This document shows, piece after piece, positions 27,861 to 37,946 of a stretch of 64,000 nt of DNA. A program made the position numbers and the translations under genes. The stretch spans positions 248,001-312,000 of the forward strand of contig CAVYJC010000002.1 in assembly GCA_963768715.1 (NCBI GenBank), in the 5' to 3' direction. Each line of letters opens with the position of its first letter. Positions within the stretch are counted from its first letter, which is position 1. The stretch comes from DATKEJ01 sp963768715 (GTDB lineage Bacteria; Bacteroidota; Rhodothermia; Rhodothermales; DATKEJ01). Below the pieces are notes generated by a model. That model was not told the origin of the DNA. It saw nothing but the letters and a program-made list of their open reading frames with translations, and searched no databases.

Positions 27861-30107
27861 CTACTTGACAAGCAGCATCTTCTTGGATATCACGCGGTCG
27901 GCGGTCTGTAACTGATAAATGTACACGCCACTCGCGAGGTTGTTGGCATCGAACGTCACTCGATAGGCTGACGGCAGCTGATCATCATCAACCAGCGTCT
28001 GGATCAACCGACCCGTCAGGTCGAAGACTCTGAGGAGTACATGCTGTGGATCACTGATGCTGTACTCAAATGTCGTACTCGGATTGAACGGGTTCGGATA
28101 GTTGTTACTGAGCATGACCTTCTCCGGAATCTCACCGGCGACCGGGTCAACAGCCAGGTTTTCCGGCTCATCGCCGCCACGGCGAACTACTGCCGCCGAA
28201 TACTCGCCATCCGAGTAGCTGACCTGGATGTACGGATCAAAAAGGGCATCCTGGTACCCACCGCTCGTGGTCTCCATCGCGCCGAAGATCAGATCGATCG
28301 TCGCTTCGCCGAACGTCTTGCCGGCCTGCCCGTCGTCGGGAAGGGTCAGCTGGTGGTTCGCCCCAAACAGACTCTCGTTGTCGTAGCCGTCGAGCCCGAA
28401 CTTGAGCGGACCTTTCCGGGCATCCCCTGCCATGTACGATACGACGATCGTGAAGATCGAGTCACCCGCGACCGCGTCACCGTTCGTCCCATCGTCGTAA
28501 AGCTTCTGCGTCTCCGTTGAGCCAAGTAAATCCGGGCCCCAACTGTCCCAGCCGTGACTCGGACCGAGAAGACCGTTCGCGTAGACACCCGACCACGTCG
28601 CCACCGTTTCGTTGGTCTGGACGTCCGACGGCACGAAGCCGCTATCTGCCAGGAAGTAGTAGGCCGGACGCGCATCGACTTGGAACGTAATCGTCATGTC
28701 GGATGCGAAGTAGTCCTCGATCCTGTTGTTGTTATACGTCGGGACCATCTCCTGAACGACGTCGAGATACCCGTTGTTGTCCGCGTCGGGCTCGTTACCG
28801 GTGATGATGAGCTGGCGGTTGTCCACGCTCTCATATCCGTTGGGCGCGTCTCCTCCGGTTGTCCCCGTCACGTACTTGTAGTACAACGTATCGGGCTCCA
28901 TGACATTGACGCTGTCAACTAGAAACAGCTTGGTATACTTGCTGGGCGTAACGAAGTCGGGAAGCAACGTGTCGGCCGTGGTGTCCCAACCGTTCATCGA
29001 TCCAGAAACCGTAACGAGTTGCGTCTCCGGATCGAAATTGCCTGTAGCAATCTCGACGCTCATGTCGACGGCAAACTCGATCTCGGCCTTCGCTACGTCG
29101 CTCTCACTGGGATCGTTGGTGCCCCCAGAACGAACGACGGAAGCATTCCCACCCCGATTGACTTTGATATACTCATCAAACAGAGCATCCTGGTACCCAC
29201 CGCTCGTCGTCTCCATTGCGCCGAAGATCAGATCGATCGTCGCTTCGCCGAACGTCTTGCCGGCCTGCCCGTCGTCGGGAAGGGTCAGCTGGTGGTTCGC
29301 CCCAAACAGACTCTCGTTGTCGTAGCCGTCGAGCCCGAACTTGAGCGGACCTTTCCGGGCATCCCCTGCCATGTACGACACGACGATCGTGAAGATCGAG
29401 TCACCCGCGACCGCGTCACCGTTCGTCCCATCGTCGTAAAGCTTCTGCGTCTCCGTTGAGCCAAGCAAATCCGGGCCCCAACTGTCCCAGCCGTGACTCG
29501 GACCGAGAAGACCGTTCGCGTAGACACCCGACCACGTCGACACCGTTTCGTTGGTCTGGACGTCCGACGGTACGAAGCCGCTATCTGCCAGGAAATAGTA
29601 GGCTGGACGCGCATCGACCTGGAACGTAATCGTCATGTCGGATGCGAAGTAGTCCTCGATCCTGTTGTTGTTAAACGTCGGGACCATCGTCTGAACTACG
29701 TCGAGATAACCGTTGTTGTCCGCGTCGGGCTCGTTACCGGTGATGATGAGCGGGCGGTTGTCCACGCTCTCATATCCGTTGGGCGCGTCTCCTCCGGTTG
29801 TCCCCGTCACGTACTTGTAGTACAACGTATCGGGCTCCATGACATTGACGCTGTCAATTAGAAACAGCTTGGTATACCTGGAGGGCGTAACGAAGTCAGG
29901 AAGCAGCGTGTCGGCCGTGGTGTCCCAACCGTTCATCGATCCAGAAACCGTAACGAGTTGCGTCTCCGGATCGAAATTGCCTGTAGCAATCTCTACGGTC
30001 ATGTCGACGGCAAACTCGATCTCTACCTTCACGACTTGTGCGGCCACGACAGAGTAGGTGGCGAGCATCATCGCCACGCCAAATAGAACTCGTCTCAAAT
30101 TATTCAT
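27861..30107 (-). CDS. Secreted starch-binding-module protein with duplicated half and T9SS sorting domain
   Basis: 748 residues. Signal peptide (MLATYSVVAAQ). Then two almost identical 313-residue units, the first starting near residue 28 and the second near 341. Each contains a CBM20/CBM48-like module (VTVSGSMNGWDTTADTLLP) and a second beta-rich module with HGWDSWGPDLLGSTETQKLY. The C-terminus NNYPNPFNPSTTFEY...ISKKMLLVK is a T9SS type A sorting domain. No catalytic residues recognised. Likely a surface starch binder, serving the role SusE/SusF play in Bacteroides. It lies just upstream of the alpha-amylase gene in the same orientation. Confidence 0.8.
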   Translation of the reverse strand: MNNLRRVLFGVAMMLATYSVVAAQVVKVEIEFAVDMTVEIATGNFDPETQLVTVSGSMNGWDTTADTLLPDFVTPSRYTKLFLIDSVNVMEPDTLYYKYVTGTTGGDAPNGYESVDNRPLIITGNEPDADNNGYLDVVQTMVPTFNNNRIEDYFASDMTITFQVDARPAYYFLADSGFVPSDVQTNETVSTWSGVYANGLLGPSHGWDSWGPDLLGSTETQKLYDDGTNGDAVAGDSIFTIVVSYMAGDARKGPLKFGLDGYDNESLFGANHQLTLPDDGQAGKTFGEATIDLIFGAMETTSGGYQDALFDEYIKVNRGGNASVVRSGGTNDPSESDVAKAEIEFAVDMSVEIATGNFDPETQLVTVSGSMNGWDTTADTLLPDFVTPSKYTKLFLVDSVNVMEPDTLYYKYVTGTTGGDAPNGYESVDNRQLIITGNEPDADNNGYLDVVQEMVPTYNNNRIEDYFASDMTITFQVDARPAYYFLADSGFVPSDVQTNETVATWSGVYANGLLGPSHGWDSWGPDLLGSTETQKLYDDGTNGDAVAGDSIFTIVVSYMAGDARKGPLKFGLDGYDNESLFGANHQLTLPDDGQAGKTFGEATIDLIFGAMETTSGGYQDALFDPYIQVSYSDGEYSAAVVRRGGDEPENLAVDPVAGEIPEKVMLSNNYPNPFNPSTTFEYSISDPQHVLLRVFDLTGRLIQTLVDDDQLPSAYRVTFDANNLASGVYIYQLQTADRVISKKMLLVK
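28194..29084 (-). repeat. 939-bp offset direct repeat, copy encoding the second unit
   Basis: Near-identical at DNA level to 29133-30023, at an offset of exactly 939 bp (313 codons). Only scattered substitutions are seen. Confidence 0.9.
29133..30023 (-). repeat. 939-bp offset direct repeat, copy encoding the first unit
   Basis: Partner of 28194-29084. High nucleotide identity, including third positions, indicates a recent in-frame duplication or ongoing gene conversion. Confidence 0.9.
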
Positions 30108-30361
30108 GGGTGTGAATGGTTGGTATCAACGTGAATTCCGTGATCGGCTCAATCTTCTGCGTCTAAGAACTTAAGAGAAAATGCTACGGCAGAAATAACG
30201 AGGAGAAGAAGCAATTGTGAGAGCTCTTCGAGAAAGCCGTTTCACATTGGTTTAATGTCGTAACTCAACATGTTATTGCAAAGTGAAAACCCCGGATTGC
30301 AGCTTTGAAATCGGTTTCAGAACGCAAAATTTGCCTAACTCTCATTAAACTGACGCCAAAT

Positions 30362-31420
30362 CTAGAACGCGACACCGAATGTGAACATCTGTGGGGCGTC
30401 GAGCCGTCCCGCTTGATACTGCTGATAAACGTAGTCGAAGTTGACCACAGGCCCGGTCGCGCTGAGTTCATAGCGCAACCCCGCGCCCAGCGTCCATCCT
30501 CCATCATCAGTGACCTGCGCAAACGCCTGCCGAAATCCGCCTCGGAGAAATATCAGATCCTGGAATGCATATTCGAGTCCGACGTTGGCGCTCTCGGCGT
30601 TATCGTTCGGATGCAGCGCATCGACGTTGGTCGTGACACGATGGTGGGAATTCTGAACGACGTCGGCGGCCAGGCCGATCCTGAATGCCAGGGGAATTGC
30701 CCACGGATCAACCTCCAGATTGGCGGGCAGGCGCGGGTTATTCCCCTCGTTGTTGGGATCGATGTCGATAGCCTGCCGTAGATCCTTGCCGGCCATTGTC
30801 ATGTCGGTTCCGAAATTCGTCATGGACGCGCCGATCCGAAGATTCTTGAAATCCGTTCGGTAGAACACACCGAGATCGACGGCCAATCCGTTTGCGGACT
30901 CATTCCAGATCTTCTGGCGAATGACCTTGAAGGTTCCACCGAAAGAAAAACGATCGGTCAGGGCTTTCGCGTAGGATAGTCCAACAGCGATATCCAGCGG
31001 CTTAAAGAGCTCGCCCGTTCCGTCGGGGCTGGCTATGGTTGTGACTTCCATTTCCCCATAATTCAGCGCACTGATGCTCACACCCACGTGGCCCATTTGG
31101 CCCATGGTGAGTACAAACGCAGCCTGCTGGACGTTCGAGTCGACGAACCACGATGCATACGAGAACTCGACTCCCGAGTGGTCCATCTGCGTAATCCCGG
31201 CCGGATTCCAGTACAATGCGCTCGGACCCTGCGCATTCGCGACGTACGCTCCGCCCATGGCGCCGGCCCTCGCCCCCATTCCAATGCCGAGGAATGGAGC
31301 CGCCGTGGTTCCAACCTTCTCCTGAGCAAGCAAGGGACGACTAAAGGTCGCCAATGCCAGTCCTACCAGGAGAACCGACAGAATGCGTCGGGCGCGGATT
31401 TCTGTGCGAGATGTCGACAT
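30362..31420 (-). CDS. PorV/PorQ-family outer-membrane protein
   Basis: 352 residues. Signal peptide (LLVGLALATFSRPLLAQ), then the family hallmark FLGIGMGARAGAMGGAYVANAQGPSALYWNPAG, followed by FadL-like barrel strands and a C-terminal Phe (FTFGVAF). PorV and PorQ act with the T9SS: PorV shuttles cargo to the surface attachment complex. Here it could serve the T9SS-tailed proteins encoded on both sides. It starts 7 bp after the stop of the 1196-residue T9SS protein, so the two are almost certainly co-transcribed. 254 bp separate it from the starch-binding gene. Confidence 0.85.
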   Translation of the reverse strand: MSTSRTEIRARRILSVLLVGLALATFSRPLLAQEKVGTTAAPFLGIGMGARAGAMGGAYVANAQGPSALYWNPAGITQMDHSGVEFSYASWFVDSNVQQAAFVLTMGQMGHVGVSISALNYGEMEVTTIASPDGTGELFKPLDIAVGLSYAKALTDRFSFGGTFKVIRQKIWNESANGLAVDLGVFYRTDFKNLRIGASMTNFGTDMTMAGKDLRQAIDIDPNNEGNNPRLPANLEVDPWAIPLAFRIGLAADVVQNSHHRVTTNVDALHPNDNAESANVGLEYAFQDLIFLRGGFRQAFAQVTDDGGWTLGAGLRYELSATGPVVNFDYVYQQYQAGRLDAPQMFTFGVAF

Positions 31421-31427
31421 AGGCCCG

Positions 31428-34400
31428 TTACTTGATTATCGCCAACTTTCCCGTGGTCTCCCCTATTCCGGGCGCCTCGACGTGATAGAAATAGACGCCG
31501 AACGCAATATCGAGCTGCTCGCGCGATTTCAAATCCCAGGAGACGGTACCATCGGAGATGTCACTTTCATGAGCCAGCTCGCGAACCAGCTCTCCCCGTG
31601 CGTTATAGATCCGGATGCGAGCGCGCGCCGGTAAGTGAATGAAATCGACACGGCGCTCACCACGACCGCTCGTGATCGTCGGGGGGAGACGACCTTCCCA
31701 TCCGGCGGCGGCCAGATACGGATTCGGAACGACGCGAATTCGGTCGAGCTGCTCTTTCGCAGTGGCCCCGTCTGTCGCCGAGGCACGCGTCGAAAACGTG
31801 TAGCGATCCTTGTTCGAGAACGGTTTGTAGGTGGTCAACTGAAAAACATCTCCGTTGACGGGAAATGCACCGTCGCTGTTCAGGATTCGAATCGCCCAGG
31901 TCGGCTTTAACGCAGTTCCGCCGAGCGTCTCATAAATGAAGATGAACTCATTGCCGTCGAGCTTGCCGTTGGCAATCGCGGGATCGGGCTCGTAGAAGAC
32001 GAAGTCGGCTGGCCGATTCTCAGTCACATTCGTAACACTGAAATAGCAATCCGTTGCGACAGCCTGTGGACCCCGACTCCCGAGACTGAAACCGCCCATA
32101 GACGTCGCCTGTACGGCATCGGAAAACGTGATCCGGTAATCGAACGGTGACAGCGAACCGGTGTATCGCCACTGCGTGACGTTGGTGACGCCTGCGAACA
32201 GCGTCACTTTCCCGGCCGGATTGGTCCAATTCGTCTCGTCCTGGTTCAGTCTGATGCCGTCCTCGCGCAACACCAGGCGCATGCCGTCGAAGATGAAGGA
32301 TTCGGGTGTGTCGACCTGACCGTCGTTAATAATCGGCTGTCCATCTGCCGTCACGCTGAAGGTGTTCGCCTTCAGAGGGGACCCTTCGAACTGCACTTCG
32401 TATTGGACGTCGTCGTCGAGCATCCTCGCATCGAGCGTCTCAACGAACACGTCGCCGGTCGCCGGTCCCGCGGTATGCACTGGCTCCTCGGTCACCCCGC
32501 CTTCCTCAAAACCCAGCGTAGCGGCATTGGGCGTCACCCGAACCACGTTCTTGTCGGTCTTGATCGATCCGTCCTCAGCAATGGTCACAGGGAAGTTGTT
32601 CTCCGCTGGATAGAATTCGGTGCTTCCACGATCGTAGGCAGTCAGCGCGTAGTAGTATTCGCGCCCGTTGTCCACCTGATCATCGACCCAAGCATATCGG
32701 AGACCTGAATCGTTTCCCAGATTGAAGGGCACGCCGCCGACGCGCTGGTAGAGGTCGCTGTTGCCTACCCAGACACCTTCGAGCCCGTCATCGAGATCGA
32801 ATTGAGCAATCGGGGCGAGCAGCCTAGGATTCCCGGCAGCGTCGGTGATATCCAGGGGGTCCCTGAAGAACGGGTCCGTGCTCCTGTAGATCTTGTAGCC
32901 TTGGAAGTCCTTTCCGAGAATCGGGTCGATAGAATCCTCGGCAATGGAGTTCCAGAAAAGCGTCACCTTCTTGTCGCCCGGAACTGCTGAAAGGGTCGGC
33001 TTGTCGGGTGGTTTGGCGAACTGGTAGTTCCGATTGTAAATCTCCTGAATGGTGACCACGTTGTTCGTGATGTTTGCCAACTGAGTAGCGAACGTCTCGC
33101 CACCACCGAAGACGAGCGCCATCGAGAAGCGAAGGGTTTCGCCGGGAGCCAGCCGGAAGTATCCCGAACCGAACAGGAAGTCACCGTCGACGCCGCCGCC
33201 CGCTTGCTGCGTTTCGAGCTCGGCATTCGTCGTAAAGAAACCCGGCGTCATGCGATCCCACATCAGGTCGTCACGGTTCATCACGAGCGCACCCGGCGGC
33301 GTGAAGTAGTAGAAGCTCGCCAGACCGACCTGGTCGGTCTCATCGACGTCCAGCGCATCGAAGTTCGGCTCGCCCGGGGTCGGCTGACCGTCCCCTTCTC
33401 CGATGTCACCTGTGCCCGTACTCCCGTCGGCCCCGACGTCGTCCGTCAGGATATTCCAGTCGTTGTCGTTGTCGATCCCGTCGTTCCCCGCCTCATCGAT
33501 CATGGGGTTGGCAAGTCCGAACCGGATCGAGTCGGCCAGCGTCGCTTGGCGCCCGCGTACGGCGGTCGCAAACGAGACATAGTCCTTGAATCTCAGTGAC
33601 GGCAGCGTAACGATTTCGCCCTGGAAGTTTTGTTTCCGCCGGGTAAAATGGAGGGCGATATCCTCGTCGATCAGCCCGTCGAGGTCGTCGTCGATCAGGT
33701 TCTTCTCCGTTACCGTGATCGCCTCCAGTTGTCCCTGGATAGTGATTTGCTTCTCCTGAAGCGTAGCACCGGGGGTCACATGAAACGTCCGGCCCTGCGA
33801 CTGGACCGTCATCGGTCCATCGCCGAGGTAAACGATCGTTCGTTCGAACGTCTCGGGGTCGGTCAGGATGAGCGGGTCACCGACGGCGAGTGTTCGCGGC
33901 TGAAAGTCCGATTGGATAAAAACGTTGTCGACGCCCTCGAGACCCGGCGTGACGAACGGGCGCCCATCGATGTCGAGTCCCGCCTCCTGACTGGGATCGC
34001 CGTCACCGTCATTGTCGATTCCGTCGAGAGCGTTGCCCGGGCTTTCCATAAAGGCGTATCCGGCAATGCCGACCGGCTGCCCTCTGTTGCCTGAGTTGTC
34101 GAAGTCGTATGAGTAGACGATTCGATTTGCCTGATCGAAAAACGCCATGTCGTCCTGTGAGTCACCATCGCCTCCGGCAAGCGTACCGACGACAAGCCCG
34201 ACCGCAACCCGAGGATAGGTCGTTGTGCTCGTGTTCGTGACTTCGTACACCCAGAACATGGCGTCTTGAGCCAGGAACTGGCTCCACTGGAGTCCACGTG
34301 TCTTGATCGCGATCCCCTGTCCGTGTCTCGTCTCGTCGGTTGAGTCCGGGAGGAACCCGTACGCATGGAACAAACGATCATCCTGCTGATCGTCCGTCCA

Positions 34401-35018
34401 GAAATACGTCTCGAAGTCGGCGTTAATGATGCCGCGCCCGAAAAAGCCGTTCCATTGCGGGTTGCCTCTGGCGTCGAGCCAATCGGGATGATCGGGCCAC
34501 TTCTCGGGCCACGTGGCCGGGTCCGTAGAAATGGCCGGCTGATTGTTCGACCCGTCCTCTCTAGCAAAGCCGGGAAGCGCCTCGAAACCGAAAAACTTGT
34601 CAAAGCCCGGGAGCGGCGCCGTGGTGCCCGCCCTCGGACCGCGAACAGTAACGACCCGATGGACCAACGTATCCGGCTTCGAATCGCCATCCTGGTCAAT
34701 GGGCACTTCGAACGCCACGACGGGAAGCACGTCACCGATGTAGAAGTTTTCGGAACCGGCAGGCCATTCGCCGCGGACTTCACCGGTGCCGCCAAGTAGT
34801 CCCGTATTGAAGAACGTGATACGGATGCGGTTGCCGGCGGTGACGGACTTCTTTTCGTTCGTTCTGTTGCCGCGATAATGCGGATCAAGCAAGAAGTCTG
34901 GCAGTGACGATCTATCCTGAGCGAACGAAGACTGCTGAACGGCCAGGGTGCACAGCGTCAGCACCATCAACCGTGTGAGCCTCGAAGCCGTAAGCCTTAG
35001 TAGACGGAAGGTTGTCAT
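31428..35018 (-). CDS. Large secreted T9SS protein with fibronectin-like and Asp-rich calcium-type motifs
   Basis: 1196 residues from ATG 35018, chosen because the signal peptide follows directly (LMVLTLCTLAVQQSSFAQ). The middle contains several acidic loops such as GIDNDGDGDPSQEAG, LIDDDLDGLIDED and GIDNDNDWNILTDD that resemble thrombospondin-3 or dockerin calcium sites. Around residues 690-860 an FN3-like segment has GYKIYRSTDP and YYYALTAYDRG. The C-terminal region RVVPNPYLAAAGWEG...FGVYFYHVEAPG...GKLAIIK is a sorting-domain variant (VPNPY). No enzyme motif. It lies between a TonB-dependent receptor and a PorV/PorQ gene, so a surface partner of that receptor is a fair guess. Confidence 0.7.
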   Translation of the reverse strand: MTTFRLLRLTASRLTRLMVLTLCTLAVQQSSFAQDRSSLPDFLLDPHYRGNRTNEKKSVTAGNRIRITFFNTGLLGGTGEVRGEWPAGSENFYIGDVLPVVAFEVPIDQDGDSKPDTLVHRVVTVRGPRAGTTAPLPGFDKFFGFEALPGFAREDGSNNQPAISTDPATWPEKWPDHPDWLDARGNPQWNGFFGRGIINADFETYFWTDDQQDDRLFHAYGFLPDSTDETRHGQGIAIKTRGLQWSQFLAQDAMFWVYEVTNTSTTTYPRVAVGLVVGTLAGGDGDSQDDMAFFDQANRIVYSYDFDNSGNRGQPVGIAGYAFMESPGNALDGIDNDGDGDPSQEAGLDIDGRPFVTPGLEGVDNVFIQSDFQPRTLAVGDPLILTDPETFERTIVYLGDGPMTVQSQGRTFHVTPGATLQEKQITIQGQLEAITVTEKNLIDDDLDGLIDEDIALHFTRRKQNFQGEIVTLPSLRFKDYVSFATAVRGRQATLADSIRFGLANPMIDEAGNDGIDNDNDWNILTDDVGADGSTGTGDIGEGDGQPTPGEPNFDALDVDETDQVGLASFYYFTPPGALVMNRDDLMWDRMTPGFFTTNAELETQQAGGGVDGDFLFGSGYFRLAPGETLRFSMALVFGGGETFATQLANITNNVVTIQEIYNRNYQFAKPPDKPTLSAVPGDKKVTLFWNSIAEDSIDPILGKDFQGYKIYRSTDPFFRDPLDITDAAGNPRLLAPIAQFDLDDGLEGVWVGNSDLYQRVGGVPFNLGNDSGLRYAWVDDQVDNGREYYYALTAYDRGSTEFYPAENNFPVTIAEDGSIKTDKNVVRVTPNAATLGFEEGGVTEEPVHTAGPATGDVFVETLDARMLDDDVQYEVQFEGSPLKANTFSVTADGQPIINDGQVDTPESFIFDGMRLVLREDGIRLNQDETNWTNPAGKVTLFAGVTNVTQWRYTGSLSPFDYRITFSDAVQATSMGGFSLGSRGPQAVATDCYFSVTNVTENRPADFVFYEPDPAIANGKLDGNEFIFIYETLGGTALKPTWAIRILNSDGAFPVNGDVFQLTTYKPFSNKDRYTFSTRASATDGATAKEQLDRIRVVPNPYLAAAGWEGRLPPTITSGRGERRVDFIHLPARARIRIYNARGELVRELAHESDISDGTVSWDLKSREQLDIAFGVYFYHVEAPGIGETTGKLAIIK

Positions 35019-35071
35019 TGAGTCGGAAATTCGGCGGCCCTGGATTGTTCTCGTTGCCATGAACTCAAATA

Positions 35072-37795
35072 CTAGAACCTGTAGGAGAGTCCCAGCACGA
35101 CTCGCCGGGGCTCATTGTAAAAGTCCGGACGCGTATACCAGCTGTTGAGATATCCGATGTCACCACGAAATGTGTTCGCATCGACATTGCGCTGGAGTGA
35201 ATACGTCGCCCGACCGGTATCCGTGAAGATGCCGACCTCATTCTTGCTGTCGAAGAGGTTGTCAACCTTGGCAAAGACCTGAACGGTCGTTGCCCCCAGT
35301 GGGATGTCCTTGTACACATTGACATCGAACTGAACCCGACTCGGCTTGTACTCGCTGTTGAGGGGGATCTTCGTCGGGAGAATGGTGCCCGTCTGCAGCG
35401 TCGTCTGGGTCGGCGTGTACGGAGTGCCGGAGCCGTACGTCCCTACCAGGCCGAACCCCCAATTCGAGGTTGACCGATACGAAAGGCTCACATTCGCGGT
35501 ATGACGCTGATCCCAATTCGTCGGGACGAGTTGCGTCTCCAATGTCTGTTTCGCGGAGGCTGCCTTGTAGACCTGATCGGGGTCTGACGCGTTCGCCTTC
35601 GCGACCTGGAAGGTGTAATCGGCGTTCATAAAGAACCGCGAGCCAATCCGCTGGTCGATGCGAAGAACGACTCCTCGTACGAGTCCGAAATCGGAATTCA
35701 CCAGCACCGCATACCGGGCCGATGTTCCTTCCACCGCTATGGGGGCTGCGGCCGTTCCGGTCAGGTTGCGGATGTCCCGAAAATAGGTGGTCAACTCGAC
35801 GGCGGTAGAGGACGAAAGCTCCTGCTTCAGGCCAATCTCTCCGTTGATGGTTTTTTCCGGGTTGAGGTTGGCGTTCCCGATGAGCCCGATGATGCCCGAG
35901 CCGCCCTCGTTGAGTTGGAAGAAGGGGTTCTGATACAGCAGCTCGAAATTCGGCACCTGAAAGAACCAACCGTAAGAGAAGTGGATGACGCCGCCTGCCG
36001 AGATCGGGAATGCAATACCCAGTCTTGGACTGATCTGGGACTTAGCATCGGCAGCCTTGAAACCGGTTCCAGGAGGAAGCTGACTACGAAGCTCTATGAA
36101 AACAATGTTCGGATCGGTCGGATTCTCGAAAACCCTACCCTTCGAGTCAAAGTAGTCGAACCGAAGGCCTCCGTTAATGATCAAACTGCCGACCTCGATC
36201 TTGTCCTGGACGTACGTGGAGAATTCAACGGGTTCGTAGTCGTAAATCCCCTGGTCGTACAGGAAAGGCTCGATGTTAAACTGGTCGAGCACGACAACGA
36301 TTTGATCGCGGTATTTCAGTTTGTGACGCCGGTACTCAACGCCCACCTTGACAAGATTGTATGCGTCCAGCTGAGTCGTAAAGTCGAGCTTACCGAGCCA
36401 CGTGTCGGTTTCGCGCCGGAAACGCTTATTGTCGGTACCGCCGATCGCAAAATTCGACGTGGTAAGCTGGTCGCGGAAGTCGATAAACTGCACGTCGCGG
36501 TATTCCGGACTCAGCGGGTCGTCGAAGAGGACGCTCTTGAACTTGCTGTTCGTATTTGTGATGGCCACCTCGTAGAACGCCCTGTCGGAGAGCGTGTGCG
36601 TCAATTTGAGATAGGCCGTGCGACCGTCCTTTCGGGTATGACGCTGGGCATCGGGGAGAAAGCGGAACCTGTGCCTGTCCTCACCCGTCGCCCCTTCCTT
36701 GCCGTCCTCTTGCGAAAAAATGGCGTTCCCTGCGATACGAATCGAATTGCTCAACTTGTAGGTGAGCTTGGCCTGGCCGCTGATTCGTTTGAACGGGTCG
36801 AGGGAGACGAATGATGAATCTCCTGACCCGGCCGGATTCACCAACTCCAGACGTCCGGCCTCTCCAAAAGCGACGTCGTCGAACAGGAATGCACGCCGCC
36901 CAAACGTCCAACCGTCGTTGTGGAAATAGCGTCCACTCGTAAAGAAGAATAACTTGTTCTTGATGATGGGGCCTGACAGATCACCTTCGAGGTTTCTGAC
37001 CGCCGACGGCTTTATGTTGTCAATATGATCGAAGACTTTGTCATGGGAGCTGGCGTAATCCCCGACAAATCCCTTCAAGTCCCCGTGCAAGCGGTTCGCG
37101 CCATCCCTGGTCACGACATTCACAATCCCCGAAAGTGCCTGCCCGTACTCGGCGTTGAAAGCCCCCGTAACGACTTGCACTTCCTGGACGGTATTGTTCT
37201 CGACGGTCGTCCCGAGACTTCCATCATAGACGTCGGTCACTGGGACGCCGTCTACCCAATAGCCGACCTCCCCGATGCGTCCGCCTCGAAAGTGGCCGTC
37301 TACGACGCCCGCCTGCAACTCAATAACGTCGTTAAAATTCTCGACAGGAATTGCTCGGATGCGGTCGCCGTTGACCACGGCGGTTGTCGCCGTCAAGTCC
37401 TTTTGAACGAGCACCTGCTCGGCAGTAACCACGACAACCTCGCCCTGAATGAACTCTTCGCCCAACTGAAAGTCTTCCGTCGTAGTCAGATCGATGGACA
37501 CGCGTACGCCAGGCTTACTGACAGTCTGATAACCGAGATAGGAGGCTATGAGGGTGTACGTTCCGGGTCGAACCCCGATCACCACGTAATTACCGTCTAC
37601 GTCCGTCGAGGTACCCTGCGTCGTCCCTTCGAAGTAGACGTTGACTCCGACGAGTGCTTCGCCGGTTCTGGCATCGGTGACTCTGCCTTTCACCTTACCG
37701 TGCTGAGCCCAAAGCATCGAAAATGAACCTGACAGTCCGATGATCAGGAGTGCAATTGCAAACGAGATGGAAGGACGAAATGAAGTCGACTTCAT
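35072..37795 (-). CDS. TonB-dependent receptor with carboxypeptidase-like N-terminal domain
   Basis: 907 residues from ATG 37795 (AAGGA just upstream); a longer frame to 37879 is less likely. Signal peptide (LLIIGLSGSFSMLWAQ). CarboxypepD_reg-like domain KVKGRVTDARTGEALVGVNV...GYQTV (about 30-110). Plug with YWVDGVPVTDVYDG and FNAEYGQALSGIVNVVTRDG. The 22-strand barrel ends in a terminal Phe (VVLGLSYRF). It imports a large substrate across the outer membrane using TonB energy. It heads a minus-strand series with the large T9SS protein, PorV/PorQ, starch-binding protein and alpha-amylase. It is not the SusC of the maltodextrin locus (see 46637-49759), and no SusD follows it. Confidence 0.88.
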   Translation of the reverse strand: MKSTSFRPSISFAIALLIIGLSGSFSMLWAQHGKVKGRVTDARTGEALVGVNVYFEGTTQGTSTDVDGNYVVIGVRPGTYTLIASYLGYQTVSKPGVRVSIDLTTTEDFQLGEEFIQGEVVVVTAEQVLVQKDLTATTAVVNGDRIRAIPVENFNDVIELQAGVVDGHFRGGRIGEVGYWVDGVPVTDVYDGSLGTTVENNTVQEVQVVTGAFNAEYGQALSGIVNVVTRDGANRLHGDLKGFVGDYASSHDKVFDHIDNIKPSAVRNLEGDLSGPIIKNKLFFFTSGRYFHNDGWTFGRRAFLFDDVAFGEAGRLELVNPAGSGDSSFVSLDPFKRISGQAKLTYKLSNSIRIAGNAIFSQEDGKEGATGEDRHRFRFLPDAQRHTRKDGRTAYLKLTHTLSDRAFYEVAITNTNSKFKSVLFDDPLSPEYRDVQFIDFRDQLTTSNFAIGGTDNKRFRRETDTWLGKLDFTTQLDAYNLVKVGVEYRRHKLKYRDQIVVVLDQFNIEPFLYDQGIYDYEPVEFSTYVQDKIEVGSLIINGGLRFDYFDSKGRVFENPTDPNIVFIELRSQLPPGTGFKAADAKSQISPRLGIAFPISAGGVIHFSYGWFFQVPNFELLYQNPFFQLNEGGSGIIGLIGNANLNPEKTINGEIGLKQELSSSTAVELTTYFRDIRNLTGTAAAPIAVEGTSARYAVLVNSDFGLVRGVVLRIDQRIGSRFFMNADYTFQVAKANASDPDQVYKAASAKQTLETQLVPTNWDQRHTANVSLSYRSTSNWGFGLVGTYGSGTPYTPTQTTLQTGTILPTKIPLNSEYKPSRVQFDVNVYKDIPLGATTVQVFAKVDNLFDSKNEVGIFTDTGRATYSLQRNVDANTFRGDIGYLNSWYTRPDFYNEPRRVVLGLSYRF

Positions 37796-37946
37796 ATCCT
37801 TAATATTGCGAGCAATCAGGTCCCAGGGAGACCAGACGACACCTCGGTAAGGACTGGGCGATAGTGATTCGGGTGTCATCCGCCGTCTTGTCGAGCGTCG
37901 GAAATATACGATCTATCCGAAACCACGAAAGTGGAAGGGGTGTTAT

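Noticed and set aside
35915..36814. 299-codon plus-strand frame within the TonB receptor gene
   Set aside because: Antisense shadow of a clearly homologous receptor; no domain or start signal.
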